This document shows, piece after piece, positions 16,878-27,016 of a DNA stretch of 64,000 bases. How positions within the stretch are numbered: the stretch's first letter is position 1; each line of letters begins with the position of its first letter. The stretch is from CAWBAT01 sp046331665. Lineage in GTDB: Bacteria; Acidobacteriota; Terriglobia; Versatilivoradales; Versatilivoraceae. The stretch covers positions 84,485-148,484 of the forward strand of contig JAXLQK010000016.1 of NCBI GenBank assembly GCA_046331665.1. The letters are read 5' to 3'. The translations under genes were made by a program, and so were the position numbers. The notes under the pieces were generated by a model. It did not search any database, was not told where the DNA came from, and saw only the letters and a program-made list of their open reading frames with translations.

Positions 16878-17996
16878 TCAGATCTCCTCGGCAATGGCTC
16901 GGGCCATCTGCAGCGTGTCGGCCTTCCCTCCCATATCATAGGTTCTCACCTGGCCCTTGCGAATGACCGCGGCGACGGCTGCGTGAAGTTTTTCGGCCTT
17001 GGCGCTCTCGCCCAGCCATTCCAGCATCATTTTGGCAGCCAGGATCGTGGCAATGGGATTGACCTTCAATTGGCCCGCATACTTCGGGGCGGAACCATGC
17101 GTTGGTTCGAAGACTGCCAGCTTGTCTCCAATATTGCCCGAACAGCCGAACCCCAGCCCTCCGACCATCTGCGCACACAGATCCGAAAGAATGTCCCCAT
17201 AGAGATTGGGAGCCACCAGAACCTCGTAGTTCAACGGGTTCTTGAGAAGCCACATGGTCATGGCGTCGATGTTGGCATCCTCGCAGGCAATCTCCGGAAA
17301 CTCTTTGGCCACTTCGTACCCTGTTTCCAGGAAAACTCCGTCGGTGGCTCTCACCACGTTGGCTTTGTGGACAAGAGTCACTTTCTTCCGGCCGTGCTTT
17401 CGGGCGTAGTCGAACGCGGCGCGAATGATTCTCTCCGAGGAGCGGCGGGTGTTGATCTTGCAGGAGACGGCATAGTCTTCCGGACCCAGATTTAGGAAGG
17501 GCGCAAATTGCTTGGATAACCGTCCGAGCGTTTGCGCGAGCTCCGGAGGAACTGGCCGAAATTCCACGCCGGCGTAAAGGTCTTCCGTGTTTTCGCGAAA
17601 AACAACCAGATCGATCTGCTCTTTGAAATTCAAGGGATTTCCGGGAAAGGCCTGGCAGGGGCGAAGGCAAACATAAAGATCGAACAATTGACGCATGCGG
17701 ACAATGGGAGATCGATAGACATGCCCTTTCCCTTGAAACTGCGGTGCCAGCTCCGTTTCAGCGGTTTTTAAAGGTTTGGACGTGATGGCTCCAAAGAGCG
17801 CGGCATCGACCTGATGGAGCTGTTCGATGGTGCGTGGCGGGAAGGGATCTCCTTCGTTCCTCCAGCATTCCCATCCAATGTCGGCAGGATAGTACGCCGC
17901 ATCGAATTCTAATTTATCCAGGACGAGGCGAGCCGCCTCCAGCACTTCCTTCCCAATCCCATCACCTGGCAGCCAGGCAATTCTATATTTTGACAT
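16878..17996 (-). CDS. Isocitrate/isopropylmalate-family dehydrogenase, probable isocitrate dehydrogenase
   Basis: A 372-residue beta-decarboxylating dehydrogenase. It begins with the family's LPGDGIGKEV (residues 9-18), has FRENTEDLYAGVE in mid-protein, and ends with EPTHGSAPKYAGQ. The RENTEDLYAG wording favours isocitrate or homoisocitrate over isopropylmalate. It lies 102 nt downstream of citrate synthase on the same strand, so a TCA-cycle role (isocitrate to 2-oxoglutarate) is the most likely. Cofactor choice cannot be read securely. Tartrate dehydrogenase-like relatives are a less likely alternative. Confidence 0.83.
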   Translation of the reverse strand: MSKYRIAWLPGDGIGKEVLEAARLVLDKLEFDAAYYPADIGWECWRNEGDPFPPRTIEQLHQVDAALFGAITSKPLKTAETELAPQFQGKGHVYRSPIVRMRQLFDLYVCLRPCQAFPGNPLNFKEQIDLVVFRENTEDLYAGVEFRPVPPELAQTLGRLSKQFAPFLNLGPEDYAVSCKINTRRSSERIIRAAFDYARKHGRKKVTLVHKANVVRATDGVFLETGYEVAKEFPEIACEDANIDAMTMWLLKNPLNYEVLVAPNLYGDILSDLCAQMVGGLGFGCSGNIGDKLAVFEPTHGSAPKYAGQLKVNPIATILAAKMMLEWLGESAKAEKLHAAVAAVIRKGQVRTYDMGGKADTLQMARAIAEEI

Positions 17997-18098
17997 CAGC
18001 TTTCCTGTTCCTTGTGTGTTCTTGAAGTAATGACAAGCGATCTCAAGCCCACCGGGGTTGCGCCGGACAGCGACCCCGGTAGGCCGTTGGTTGGTTCT

Positions 18099-19391
18099 CT
18101 AAGCGGTCCGCTTCTCAATCGGGACAAAATCCCGGTGTTGGAAGCCTTCATAGATTTGACGGGGGCGGGCAATTTTTTGGTCGGGATCGAGGAGCATTTC
18201 AGCCCATTGGGCAATCCAGCCGGAGGTTCGGGGAATGGCAAAGAGCACAGGAAACATCTCGACGGGAAATTTCATGGCCTCATAGATAATGCCCGAATAG
18301 AAATCCACATTGGGATACAGTTTTCTGCTGACGAAGTAATCTTCCTGCAGGGCGATGCGCTCTAATTCGAGGGCAATCTCAATCAGCGGATTTTTTCCGG
18401 TCACCTCAAACACTTCTTCGGCCACACGCTTGATGATTCGGGCCCGCGGGTCGTAATTTTTGTAGACGCGATGCCCGAAGCCCATCAGCCGAAACTCGCC
18501 TGCTTTGACCCGCTGAATGTAATGCGGGACACGATCTTTCGAGCCAATCTCCCTGAGCATTCTCAAAACTTCTTCATTGGCCCCGCCGTGAAGAGGTCCG
18601 TAAAGGGCTGCAGCCGCCCCTGCCACGGCAGAGAACGGGTCCGCTTGAGAACTGCCAATGCAACGCATGGCATTGGTGCTGCAATTTTGTTCATGATCGG
18701 CGTGCAAGATGAACAGGACATCCAACGCGTGCTCCAGAACCGGGTCGGGACGATATTTGAGTTCGCTCATCTTAAACATCATGTTGAGAAAATTTCCCGC
18801 ATAGCTCAGGTCATTGTCCGGATAAATAAAAGGCATTCCCATACTGTGGCGATAAGCAAAAGCGGCAATGGTAGGAACTTTTCCGATCAATCGAAAGGTT
18901 TGCTTCCAGCGCGATTCCCCATTCAGAATATTCTTGGCATCCGTGTAAAACGTCGAGAGCGCTCCGATGGTGCCCACTAACATACCCATGGGATGGGCAT
19001 CGTGATGGAAACCGTCCATGAATTTCTTGATATTCTCGTGAATGTAGGTGTGATGGGTGACATTCAGAGTCCATTCCTTCAATTGGCTTTCCGTCGGAAG
19101 CTCACCGTTGAGGATTAAATAGGCCACTTCCAGGTAGGTGCTTTTCTCGGCGAGTTGCTCAATCGGATACCCCCGGTATCGCAAAATCCCTTTGTCGCCA
19201 TCAATGAAAGTGATCTGGCTCCGGCAGGACGCCGTATTCATAAAGGCTGGGTCATACGTCATCAAACCAAAGTCGTCTTCCGCAATTTTGATTTTTCGCA
19301 GATCCATCGCCCGAATCGTGCCATCTTCAACGGGAATCGTATATTGCTTTCCCGTGCGATTGTCCGTTACGCTTAATGTGTTGGAAGCCAT
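18099..19391 (-). CDS. gltA: Citrate synthase
   Basis: A 430-residue type-II citrate synthase, condensing oxaloacetate and acetyl-CoA. Catalytic residues are visible: the histidine of GPLHGGANE, the histidine of GFGHRVYKNYDPRA, and the aspartate of NVDFYSGI. The N-terminal domain has the beta-sheet segment seen in the hexameric Gram-negative enzymes. ATG at 19391 is preferred over the in-frame ATG at 19400 because a GAGGAGG site sits 8 nt before it. It probably heads an operon with the isocitrate dehydrogenase gene. Confidence 0.93.
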   Translation of the reverse strand: MASNTLSVTDNRTGKQYTIPVEDGTIRAMDLRKIKIAEDDFGLMTYDPAFMNTASCRSQITFIDGDKGILRYRGYPIEQLAEKSTYLEVAYLILNGELPTESQLKEWTLNVTHHTYIHENIKKFMDGFHHDAHPMGMLVGTIGALSTFYTDAKNILNGESRWKQTFRLIGKVPTIAAFAYRHSMGMPFIYPDNDLSYAGNFLNMMFKMSELKYRPDPVLEHALDVLFILHADHEQNCSTNAMRCIGSSQADPFSAVAGAAAALYGPLHGGANEEVLRMLREIGSKDRVPHYIQRVKAGEFRLMGFGHRVYKNYDPRARIIKRVAEEVFEVTGKNPLIEIALELERIALQEDYFVSRKLYPNVDFYSGIIYEAMKFPVEMFPVLFAIPRTSGWIAQWAEMLLDPDQKIARPRQIYEGFQHRDFVPIEKRTA

Positions 19392-19993
19392 CCCATCCAC
19401 CTCCTCAACTAGAGTTTTGCCTTATGTTCTTCCCCACGAAGCTTCAAAAGCCATGGGCATTGTCTATTCTTGGACTTGCGATGAAATTCAAAAGACACCA
19501 AAGACAAAATAGTTGGGGCCACCCCATCGCTTTCGTGAATCCGTTAGTTAAGTAATGCACGTAAACGGCCGGTTTAAGTGCTTCTACCGGGGCAAACCAC
19601 GAAAGGGTCAATTTTGAGTCTTGAATTGGCCGGGGGGTCTTTCGACGACCTCCTTCACCCGAGATTTTGTCCCCGGCTGGATGAATTTTAATCCTTGTTC
19701 AGTTTACAATAGGTCGAATTATTTACAGAAGCCTAATCACTTGGGGTTCTCCAAGGAGATATCTGCTGATATCACCCATTATATCGGGGAAATTCCCCCA
19801 TGATGAGCCGAGGTTCGATGGTTCTTCAAGTCTTAGCCCGTCGATTTCCCTCATTCGGTGGAAATTTTTTCATTCCATTGACGCTATGGAAATGGTTACA
19901 TCCTTGCTATAGACGAGTTGATCGATGTCACTCCAATTCCCGTCAAGTCTTCCAGCGGTGATTGGAAGCAACGCCCTAGAGGTCTCCTAAGGT
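19392..19993. other. Divergent intergenic region between gltA and the efflux operon
   Basis: A gap of 602 nt with no convincing gene or REP palindrome. It must hold the promoters of gltA (leftward) and of the efflux operon (rightward). A TTGACG at 19878-19883 and a TGCTAT at 19905-19910 are separated by 21 nt, too far for a standard sigma-70 promoter, so no promoter is called. Confidence 0.4.
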
Positions 19994-21499
19994 ATGAAAA
20001 GCCCCTCGCGGAAAGCCGCAATGGTCCTTCCGCCGATTCAGTGGCTAAGAATCCACAAGAAAAATATCCCTCTCCAGGACGTCCCGATTGGGAATCGTTG
20101 CGTTCGATCGCGAAGGTTCTGCCCATTCGCCCTGACTCTTGCCCGCCTTTTGCTCCTGGTGGGGATCCTATGTGGGATCCATATCCTCCCGGCCATGGGG
20201 CAGGAGCAAAAGGAGCCGTTGACGCTCGAAGAGGCCGTCGCCCGCGCCTTGGGTGGAAGTTCGCTGGTCAAGGCTGCCGGTCTCGATGTGGAAGTGGCCG
20301 AGATCCGCTCGCGCTCCATTGTCTCCAACTACCTCCCCAAGGTGAATTTCGATTACTCCTTTACGCAGGGGAATAATCCGGTCTACGTTTTTGGAAGTCT
20401 GCTGAATCAACGGCGTTTTACCGCGGCAGATTTTGCTCTGGACCGGCTCAATTATCCAAACCCGCTTTCCAATTTCCAAAACAAGTTCTCCTTAAATCAG
20501 CTTCTGTTCGATGGGGGTCGTACCCGAAATCAGCGAACACAATCGCGTTTGGGGCAACAGATGACTGATGAGGAGCTTCGCAAAACTCAATCCGATCTCA
20601 TCTTCCGCGTTGTTCGGGGGTATTTGGAAGCCATTTTGGCGAAGGAAATGGTCAGCGTTTCCGAGGATGCCGTAAAGAGTGCCGCCGCTGATGAGCAGAA
20701 GGTTGCGAACCTGTTTCAGCAGGGATTGGTGGTTGAGTCAGACTTGCTCAGCGTGCAGGTGCATCATGCCGCTCAATTGGAAGAGTTGGTACGCGCTCGG
20801 AATCACGCCAAACTCGCCTTGGCAAATCTCAACTTTGAAATGGGGATTCCCCTGGATCAAGCCTTCGAATTAACACAACCCTTGAAGCCATTTCTATTTG
20901 AAAACCAGGATTTGAAGGAGTTGCAGGAGCTGGCCCTGACCTTGCGCCCTGATTTTAAGCAAGCGCGGCTCTCAACGCAGGCCAACGAGGCGGCCATTGG
21001 CTCGGCAAAGTCGGAATTTTGGCCAACGATCAGCGCTTTCGGGAGCTGGCAAACGGATGATCAAAATTTTACTTCCGCGGACAGCAACAGCTGGCTGGTC
21101 GGCATTAACATGCGCATCAATCTTTTCAATGGTCGTGAAAATCAGTCGCACCTGGCCGAAGCCCGTCTGATGCAGAAGCGCCAAACGCTCATGCAGGAGC
21201 ATTTGGCGCAAGCCATTCGGCTTCAAGTGGAGAAGGCCTACCTGGACGTCGAGACGGCCACCGGAGTGACAGAAGTCAATCAAAAATCCGTTTCTCAAGC
21301 GGAAGAAAGCCTCCGAATCGTTCGCAACCGTTATCAGTCAGGGCTTACGACCATCACCGAACTTCTTCGCGCCGAAGGGGCCTTGACGCGATCCCGCGCT
21401 TCCTATTTGAGGTCCATTTTTGAACAGCGGATCAGTGTTGCGAGCCTGGAGCTTCAGGTTGGGCGCTTGTCGACTTCCTCCAAACTTTTGCGTGAATGA
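19994..21499 (+). CDS. TolC-family outer-membrane efflux protein
   Basis: A 501-residue outer-membrane channel protein. After an unusually long positively charged N-terminus, the hydrophobic signal segment lies near residues 48-66 (LTLARLLLLVGILCG), followed by a probable cleavage after AMG/Q. The true start may be later than 19994. The mature part shows two TolC-type repeats, with LTLEEAVARAL at the start and long coiled-coil segments. It is the first gene of a three-gene tripartite efflux operon; the next gene's frame begins before its stop. Confidence 0.87.
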   Translation: MKSPSRKAAMVLPPIQWLRIHKKNIPLQDVPIGNRCVRSRRFCPFALTLARLLLLVGILCGIHILPAMGQEQKEPLTLEEAVARALGGSSLVKAAGLDVEVAEIRSRSIVSNYLPKVNFDYSFTQGNNPVYVFGSLLNQRRFTAADFALDRLNYPNPLSNFQNKFSLNQLLFDGGRTRNQRTQSRLGQQMTDEELRKTQSDLIFRVVRGYLEAILAKEMVSVSEDAVKSAAADEQKVANLFQQGLVVESDLLSVQVHHAAQLEELVRARNHAKLALANLNFEMGIPLDQAFELTQPLKPFLFENQDLKELQELALTLRPDFKQARLSTQANEAAIGSAKSEFWPTISAFGSWQTDDQNFTSADSNSWLVGINMRINLFNGRENQSHLAEARLMQKRQTLMQEHLAQAIRLQVEKAYLDVETATGVTEVNQKSVSQAEESLRIVRNRYQSGLTTITELLRAEGALTRSRASYLRSIFEQRISVASLELQVGRLSTSSKLLRE

Positions 21500-21531
21500 C
21501 TCAAGGAGGGAATTTTCCTCTAGGAGTGACA

Positions 21532-22695
21532 ATGAAAGCATCTCTCATCTTTCCTGCCGGGTTTGTCCTTCTTCTTTATCTGTCGGGCTGCGGCGGCCGC
21601 ACCTCCCACGAAACGCCCAAGGAAACGGCTCCGGCGCCGATTCCCGTCAAGACGGAAGTGGCTATTTTAACGGAAGGTCCCATCCTATTCAAAGCTCCGG
21701 GGACCGTCAAGTCCGTTACGGTTGCGTCGTTGTCGAGTAAAGTCATGGGGACCATTCAGGACGTCAAAGTCCGCGCCGGGGATCGTGTCCAGAAAGGGCA
21801 GCTGCTGATTATCGTAGATTCCCGTGAAACCGACGCAATGGTCCAGAAGGCCTTGGCAGGCCAGGGAGAGGCTGTCCAGGCCTTGCAGGAAATGGACCAA
21901 AACATAGAGTCCGCTGAATTCAATGTGAAACTCGCCACCACAACGTTGAAACGCTATGAGGAACTGGCCAGCCAAAAATCCGTCAGCCCCCAGGAATTTG
22001 ATGAGGTCAAAACAAAACAGCAATCGGCGGCCTCCTCTCTCGAAGCATTGCGGGCCAGAAGGAAGCAGGTCGAAGCTAGGGTTCGCCAGGCGGAATCCGA
22101 CGTACAAGCAGCCCGCGCACTCTTGAGCTATACGCAGATTACTTCTCCACTCAGCGGAGTGGTTGTGGCGAGGCTGGTGGAGCCCGGCATGTTATCGGCG
22201 CCGGGAGGGCCGCTGCTGGTGGTTGAGGAAACGAACCAGTACCAATTGGAACTCACCGTGGAAGAAGGGAGAATCGCCAGATTGAAACCAGGCCAAGCCC
22301 TGGCTGTGAGAATCCCATCCTTGCCCTCTCCCGACATGACGGGAACCATTACGGAGGTTCAGCCGGCCGCTGATCCGTCCAGCCGCACCTTTACCGTGAA
22401 GGTGAAACTGCCGCCGCAACCGCAACTGCGAACCGGCATCTACGGGGAAGCCTTCTTTGAGGGGGGAAAATCGAAAGGGATTTGGATTCCGTCCGCCAGC
22501 ATCCTTCACCAGGGGCAATTGGAAGGTGTCTATGTGGTGGAAAAGGACCACCGGGCCAGACTCAGGCTGCTGAAACTCGGCGAAACCACCAGCCGCGGGG
22601 TTGAAGTGCTCTCCGGACTTGAAGGAGGGGAAATCTACGTCACGGAGCTGCGGCCCGGCCTCTGTGATGGCTGTCCCGTGGAGGGACCTCGATGA
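21532..22695 (+). CDS. RND efflux periplasmic adaptor (membrane-fusion) lipoprotein
   Basis: A 387-residue adaptor. ATG at 21532 follows an AGGAG site and gives a clean lipoprotein signal with lipobox LSGC (Cys19). The remainder has the biotinyl-lipoyl half-motifs (SKVMGTIQDVKVRAGDRVQKG and later ITSPLSGVVVARLVEPG), a helical hairpin between them, and beta-barrel domains. It bridges the inner-membrane pump and TolC. It overlaps the pump gene by 4 nt (ATGA). Confidence 0.88.
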   Translation: MKASLIFPAGFVLLLYLSGCGGRTSHETPKETAPAPIPVKTEVAILTEGPILFKAPGTVKSVTVASLSSKVMGTIQDVKVRAGDRVQKGQLLIIVDSRETDAMVQKALAGQGEAVQALQEMDQNIESAEFNVKLATTTLKRYEELASQKSVSPQEFDEVKTKQQSAASSLEALRARRKQVEARVRQAESDVQAARALLSYTQITSPLSGVVVARLVEPGMLSAPGGPLLVVEETNQYQLELTVEEGRIARLKPGQALAVRIPSLPSPDMTGTITEVQPAADPSSRTFTVKVKLPPQPQLRTGIYGEAFFEGGKSKGIWIPSASILHQGQLEGVYVVEKDHRARLRLLKLGETTSRGVEVLSGLEGGEIYVTELRPGLCDGCPVEGPR

Positions 22696-25600
22696 AATCC
22701 TTGGGATTGGCGGGTCGAGTCGCGCAAGCCTTCATTGATTCAAAACTCACCCCGCTGATTATCGTCAGCTCCATGCTGCTTGGGCTGGGTGCCCTCATCG
22801 TTCTCCCTCGTGAGGAAGAGCCCCAGATCATCGTTCCCATGATTGATGTCTTCGTGCAAATGCCCGGGGCCTCGGCCAAGGAAGTTGAAGAACGCATCAC
22901 CAAACCGATGGAGAAACTGATTTGGGAAATTCCGGGAGTCGAATACATCTATTCCACGTCCAGCCCGGGTTTTGCCATGGCGGTCGTCCGCTTTTACGTG
23001 GGCGAAGATGAAGAAAAAAGCATCGTTCGTCTCAACCAGAAGATGTTTGCCAACTTCGACCTGATCCCGCCCGGCGCTTCTCCCCCGCTAATCAAGCCCC
23101 GCTACATTGATGATGTTCCCATCTTGGCGCTTACTTTTTGGAGCCCGCACTACGACCATTACACCCTGCGCCGCGTAGTGGCTCAACTGGAAGATGTCAT
23201 AAAGCAAGTGCCGAATGTTTCCGGCACAACCTTGATCGGAGGCCAGAAGCGGCAGGTTCTTGTCAGCCTCGATGCGCAACGGCTGTCTGCCTATCGCCTG
23301 TCCCCCTTGGCTGTGATGGCCCGTTTGCGGCAGGAAAATCAAAGCTTGCCGGCCGGGTCGTTGACCCGGTCGAACCAGGAATTTCTGGTTGAGACGGGAG
23401 GATTCTTTCGAAGCGCGGACGAGGTAGGAGCCGTCGTTTTGGGGGTCGACAACCAAAAGCCGATTTACTTGCGCGATGTGGCCGAGATTGGCGATGGCCC
23501 GGAAGAGCCGGTGCAGTATGTTTTCTTTGGAGCAGGAAGCGCCGCGGAATCGAAGAAAATTCCGGCTCTCGCCACCGGGGCACTGGATTTTCCCGCCGTG
23601 ACGCTGGCGGTTGCCAAGCGGAAGGGAACCAATGCCATTCAAGTGGCAGACGCGGTGCTTGAGAAAGTCAAGGCCTACCAAGGAACTTGGATTCCCGGCG
23701 ACATTCAGATGACCGTCACGCGCCAATACGGGGAAACGGCCGCCGAAAAATCCAATGAACTTCTTTTTCACATGGCAATCGCGGTGCTTTCAGTGACCGT
23801 GCTGGTCTGGCTCACATTGGGGTTGCGGGAGTCAGGCGTCGTGGCCGTGGCAATCCCAGTGACGTTATCGCTGACCCTGGCTGTGTTCTATCTCTATGGC
23901 TACACGCTGAACCGGATCACTCTCTTTGCGCTGATCTTTTCCATCGGCATTCTTGTCGATGATGCCATTGTTGTCGTGGAAAACATTGTTCGCCATTACC
24001 GTCTCACTCATAATTCCGGCAAAGGTCTGCTGGCCGTGGCTTGCAAAGCCGTCGACGAGGTCGGCAATCCCACGATCCTGGCCACTTTCACGGTCATTGC
24101 CGCAATTATTCCGATGGCCTTTGTCCGCGGCTTGATGGGGCCTTACATGCGTCCGATCCCCGTTGGGGCCTCGGCGGCCATGATCTTTTCCTTGCTGGTG
24201 GCCTTTGTCGTGACGCCTTGGGCTGCCCTGCGCTTATTGCATCGACCGCATTCAGACGATTCATCGAAGCCCCACTCCCAGGGAGAGAATCAGCCGACTG
24301 AGGCCAACCTGGAGGCCCCCGCGCCCCTGGCTTCTGCACATCTTGAAGATTGGACAACGCGGCTCTACCGGCGCGTCATGGGCCCGTTGATCCATCATAC
24401 CCCCTTGCGTTGGGGATTTCTCGGTGGTGTTGTCATTCTCCTGCTGGGCGCGTGCTCGCTGCTTTATTTCAAGTTTGTCACTGTGAAGATGCTTCCTTTT
24501 GACAATAAGAGTGAGTTTCAAGTCATTATCGATATGCCGGAAGGCACTACGTTGGAAAAAACCGCCCAGGTAGCGCGCCAAATGGGGGATTACTTAAGAA
24601 CGGTGCCGGAGGTGACAGATTATCAAAGCTACATCGGGATTGCCGCCCCGTATAACTTCAACGGCCTGGTGCGCCATTACTACCTGCGTCGGGGACCGAA
24701 CGTCGCCGATATCCAGGTGAATTTGGTTCCCAAGCAGGAACGGTCTGCCCAAAGTCATGAGATCAGCAGGCGCGTCCGGCCGTCTCTGGTGCAAATAGCC
24801 CGGGCTTACGGGGCCAGAATCAAGGTGGCGGAAGTGCCGCCCGGCCCCCCTGTCTTGCAGACCTTGGTTGCTGAAATCTACGGACCGGACTATGAGCGTC
24901 AGCAGGGGGTGGCGAAACAGATTCTCGAGGTGTTCGATTCGAGCCGCGGTGTCGTCGATGCAGACTGGTATCGGGAAGACGATCAGACCCAATATCGCTT
25001 CGTCGTTGACAAGGAGAAAGCGGCGCTGCACGGTGTGTCAACGGAGCAGGTGACCCAGGCCTTAAGAATGGGGGTTGAGGGAGTCAGCGCCGGATTAATC
25101 CACTTGCCCAAAGAAAAGGAGGATTTGAACATTCTTGTTCGACTGCCGCGTTCGGGGCGTTCGGATCCTGAACAACTCAATGCGATCCGCCTTGCTGGAG
25201 ATCGGGGGAACATGGTGTCTTTGGGAGACATTACCTCTCTTGAGTCTGTCGTCGCGGACAAAAGCATCTATCACAAAAACCTGATGCCTGTGGTTTATGT
25301 AACCGGAGATGTGGCCGGGGAAGTCGAGAGCCCGGTGTACGCTATTCTGGATATGGACAAGAGAATTCAAGATCTCAAGATTCCCGAAGGATACGAAATT
25401 GAGCGCTATACTTCGACACAGCCGCCCACCGATCAAAAGATCGCCATGAAATGGGATGGCGAGTGGCACATCACCTATGAAGTGTTTCGTGATTTAGGAT
25501 TGGCGTTCGCAGCGGTGCTGGTTCTGATTTACGTTCTGGTAGTAGCTTGGTTCCAGTCGTTTAAGACTCCCATGATCATCATGATGGCCATTCCTTTTTC

Positions 25601-25973
25601 GTTGATAGGGATCCTGCCGGCACATGGACTCATGGGGGCCTTTTTTACGGCGACTTCCATGATCGGATTTATTGCCGGCGCGGGCATTGTGGTCCGAAAC
25701 TCTATTATTCTGGTTGATTTCATCGAACTGCGTTTAATGGAGGGAATGCCTCTTGATCAAGCCGTGGTGGATGCGGGTGCCGTCCGTTTCCGGCCGATGA
25801 TGTTGACGGCGGCCGCGGTCATCGTCGGTTCCGGCGTCATCTTATTCGACCCCATCTTCCAAGGGCTTGCCATCTCCCTGATGGCCGGAGAAGTAGCCTC
25901 GCTCTTGCTTTCGCGGATGGTGGTCCCCATCCTCTATTTCATGGGAAACAGAAAAGGCGCTACAATTGGTTGA
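22692..25973 (+). CDS. RND-family efflux pump, inner-membrane subunit
   Basis: A 1093-residue proton-driven RND transporter with the standard two-fold layout: a first membrane helix, a large periplasmic porter domain, helices 2-6, then the same again. Helix 4 contains ILVDDAIVVVENI with the paired aspartates that carry protons. A linker of about 40 residues (around 520-560) is rich in Ser, Pro and Glu. The N-terminal PREEEPQI and LPPADL-like details place it in a branch distinct from AcrB, so substrate (drug, solvent or metal) is open. It is intact over 3.3 kb with no frameshift. Confidence 0.92.
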   Translation: MKSLGLAGRVAQAFIDSKLTPLIIVSSMLLGLGALIVLPREEEPQIIVPMIDVFVQMPGASAKEVEERITKPMEKLIWEIPGVEYIYSTSSPGFAMAVVRFYVGEDEEKSIVRLNQKMFANFDLIPPGASPPLIKPRYIDDVPILALTFWSPHYDHYTLRRVVAQLEDVIKQVPNVSGTTLIGGQKRQVLVSLDAQRLSAYRLSPLAVMARLRQENQSLPAGSLTRSNQEFLVETGGFFRSADEVGAVVLGVDNQKPIYLRDVAEIGDGPEEPVQYVFFGAGSAAESKKIPALATGALDFPAVTLAVAKRKGTNAIQVADAVLEKVKAYQGTWIPGDIQMTVTRQYGETAAEKSNELLFHMAIAVLSVTVLVWLTLGLRESGVVAVAIPVTLSLTLAVFYLYGYTLNRITLFALIFSIGILVDDAIVVVENIVRHYRLTHNSGKGLLAVACKAVDEVGNPTILATFTVIAAIIPMAFVRGLMGPYMRPIPVGASAAMIFSLLVAFVVTPWAALRLLHRPHSDDSSKPHSQGENQPTEANLEAPAPLASAHLEDWTTRLYRRVMGPLIHHTPLRWGFLGGVVILLLGACSLLYFKFVTVKMLPFDNKSEFQVIIDMPEGTTLEKTAQVARQMGDYLRTVPEVTDYQSYIGIAAPYNFNGLVRHYYLRRGPNVADIQVNLVPKQERSAQSHEISRRVRPSLVQIARAYGARIKVAEVPPGPPVLQTLVAEIYGPDYERQQGVAKQILEVFDSSRGVVDADWYREDDQTQYRFVVDKEKAALHGVSTEQVTQALRMGVEGVSAGLIHLPKEKEDLNILVRLPRSGRSDPEQLNAIRLAGDRGNMVSLGDITSLESVVADKSIYHKNLMPVVYVTGDVAGEVESPVYAILDMDKRIQDLKIPEGYEIERYTSTQPPTDQKIAMKWDGEWHITYEVFRDLGLAFAAVLVLIYVLVVAWFQSFKTPMIIMMAIPFSLIGILPAHGLMGAFFTATSMIGFIAGAGIVVRNSIILVDFIELRLMEGMPLDQAVVDAGAVRFRPMMLTAAAVIVGSGVILFDPIFQGLAISLMAGEVASLLLSRMVVPILYFMGNRKGATIG

Positions 25974-26192
25974 AAGGGTTCTGGAGATCCAATCACGATT
26001 AAGATTGAGTGATCTGCCTCTCCCTGTATCAATGAGAATTCATCCGCTGAATTTGGGTGAACCTAGATTGCGGAAGCTCAAGAGGCAAATGAATTGAGAC
26101 ATTTCCACGATCATTGCTTCTGGATCAAGAGGGGATTGCTGCGAGTGTTTACATTGAGATGACAAATCTTGGCTAAAGAGGAGGATTTTGGA

Positions 26193-26378
26193 ATGACACT
26201 CGAAAGGTATATCCGTCTGATTGCCGGTACCTTCGTCATGGTCAGTGTGGCATTGGGATATTGGGTGAGCCCCTATTGGTACCTGTTCACGGCCTTTGTG
26301 GGATTGAATCTGTTCCAGTCGGCCCTCACTCGATGGTGCTTAATGGAGGACATCCTTCGCAAAATCGGCGTGAAATAA
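26193..26378 (+). CDS. DUF2892-type small membrane protein
   Basis: A 61-residue protein with two membrane helices, matching the YgaP-transmembrane/DUF2892 type (IRLIAGTFVMVSVALG and NLFQSALTRWC). The ATG at 26193 is chosen because an AGAGGAGG site lies 8 nt upstream; the frame is open further upstream to 26169. Such domains are often fused to or near rhodanese domains; none is adjacent here. Function unknown. Confidence 0.75.
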   Translation: MTLERYIRLIAGTFVMVSVALGYWVSPYWYLFTAFVGLNLFQSALTRWCLMEDILRKIGVK

Positions 26379-26413
26379 GCCGGAAGGGCTTTCACTCTAA
26401 TCGGAGAAGGCTC

Positions 26414-26446
26414 CGGCAGGCGTGGAACCCACCCGCCTGCTGCCCG
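26414..26446. terminator. Possible hairpin after DUF2892 gene
   Basis: A 7-bp GC-rich stem (GCAGGCG at 26416-26422 with CGCCTGC at 26434-26440) lies 36 nt after the stop. No T-run follows, so a factor-independent terminator is only possible. Confidence 0.3.
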
Positions 26447-26548
26447 GAAATTTCATGGACGCGGCAGGATCTGGATGTCTGAGAGGATTAAACCTGCTAT
26501 GGTTTCGGCGGTATTGACTTCGATGGATTAACTAAAGGAAAACGGAGA

Positions 26549-26881
26549 ATGACTCAAGAGACGATCGAAAAAATCATATCCAAAATTCAAAGCGCGGAAA
26601 CCATCAGGCCGGAATCCAAAGCAGAGCTTCTTGCCCTGCTGGCGGAGCTGAAGGTCGAAGTTACGAAATTGTCCCGCACCCATGGCGAACAAGCTGTGAG
26701 CATTACGAGTTTTGCCGATCTTTCAGCCCATGAGGCCACCCGTCAAGCCAAGAATCCACAGCTTCTGCAGCTTTCCCTCGAAGGCCTTTCTTCTTCAACC
26801 AAGGAGTTTGAGATATCCCATCCTCGCCTGGTCGAAATTGCAAATGCACTCAGTCTGATGCTCTCCAATAGCGGCGTATAG
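26549..26881 (+). CDS. DUF4404 family protein
   Basis: A 110-residue, mostly helical soluble protein resembling DUF4404, with the conserved C-terminal FEISHPRLVEIANALSLML segment (residues about 85-103). A GGAGA site directly precedes the ATG. No role is known for the family. It stands alone between the efflux region and the TPR array. Confidence 0.65.
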   Translation: MTQETIEKIISKIQSAETIRPESKAELLALLAELKVEVTKLSRTHGEQAVSITSFADLSAHEATRQAKNPQLLQLSLEGLSSSTKEFEISHPRLVEIANALSLMLSNSGV

Positions 26882-27016
26882 AGTCCCGGGCGTTGGCGCT
26901 GATTGTCATGCAGTGGAAAAACAGTGGCATCCCGGATAACGCTCGACTGAATCTCTCCGGGCTCACCAGCGGGAGCGGTGGCCGCTTTACCCTCCAAGAT
27001 CAAAACTTCTTGAGAC

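Noticed and set aside
19621..19803. Short open frame in the gltA upstream gap
   Set aside because: No ribosome site, no hydrophobic or domain pattern, and it lies in promoter territory.
19878..19910. Sigma-70 promoter upstream of the TolC gene
   Set aside because: TTGACG and TGCTAT are 21 nt apart, beyond the usual 15-19 spacing.
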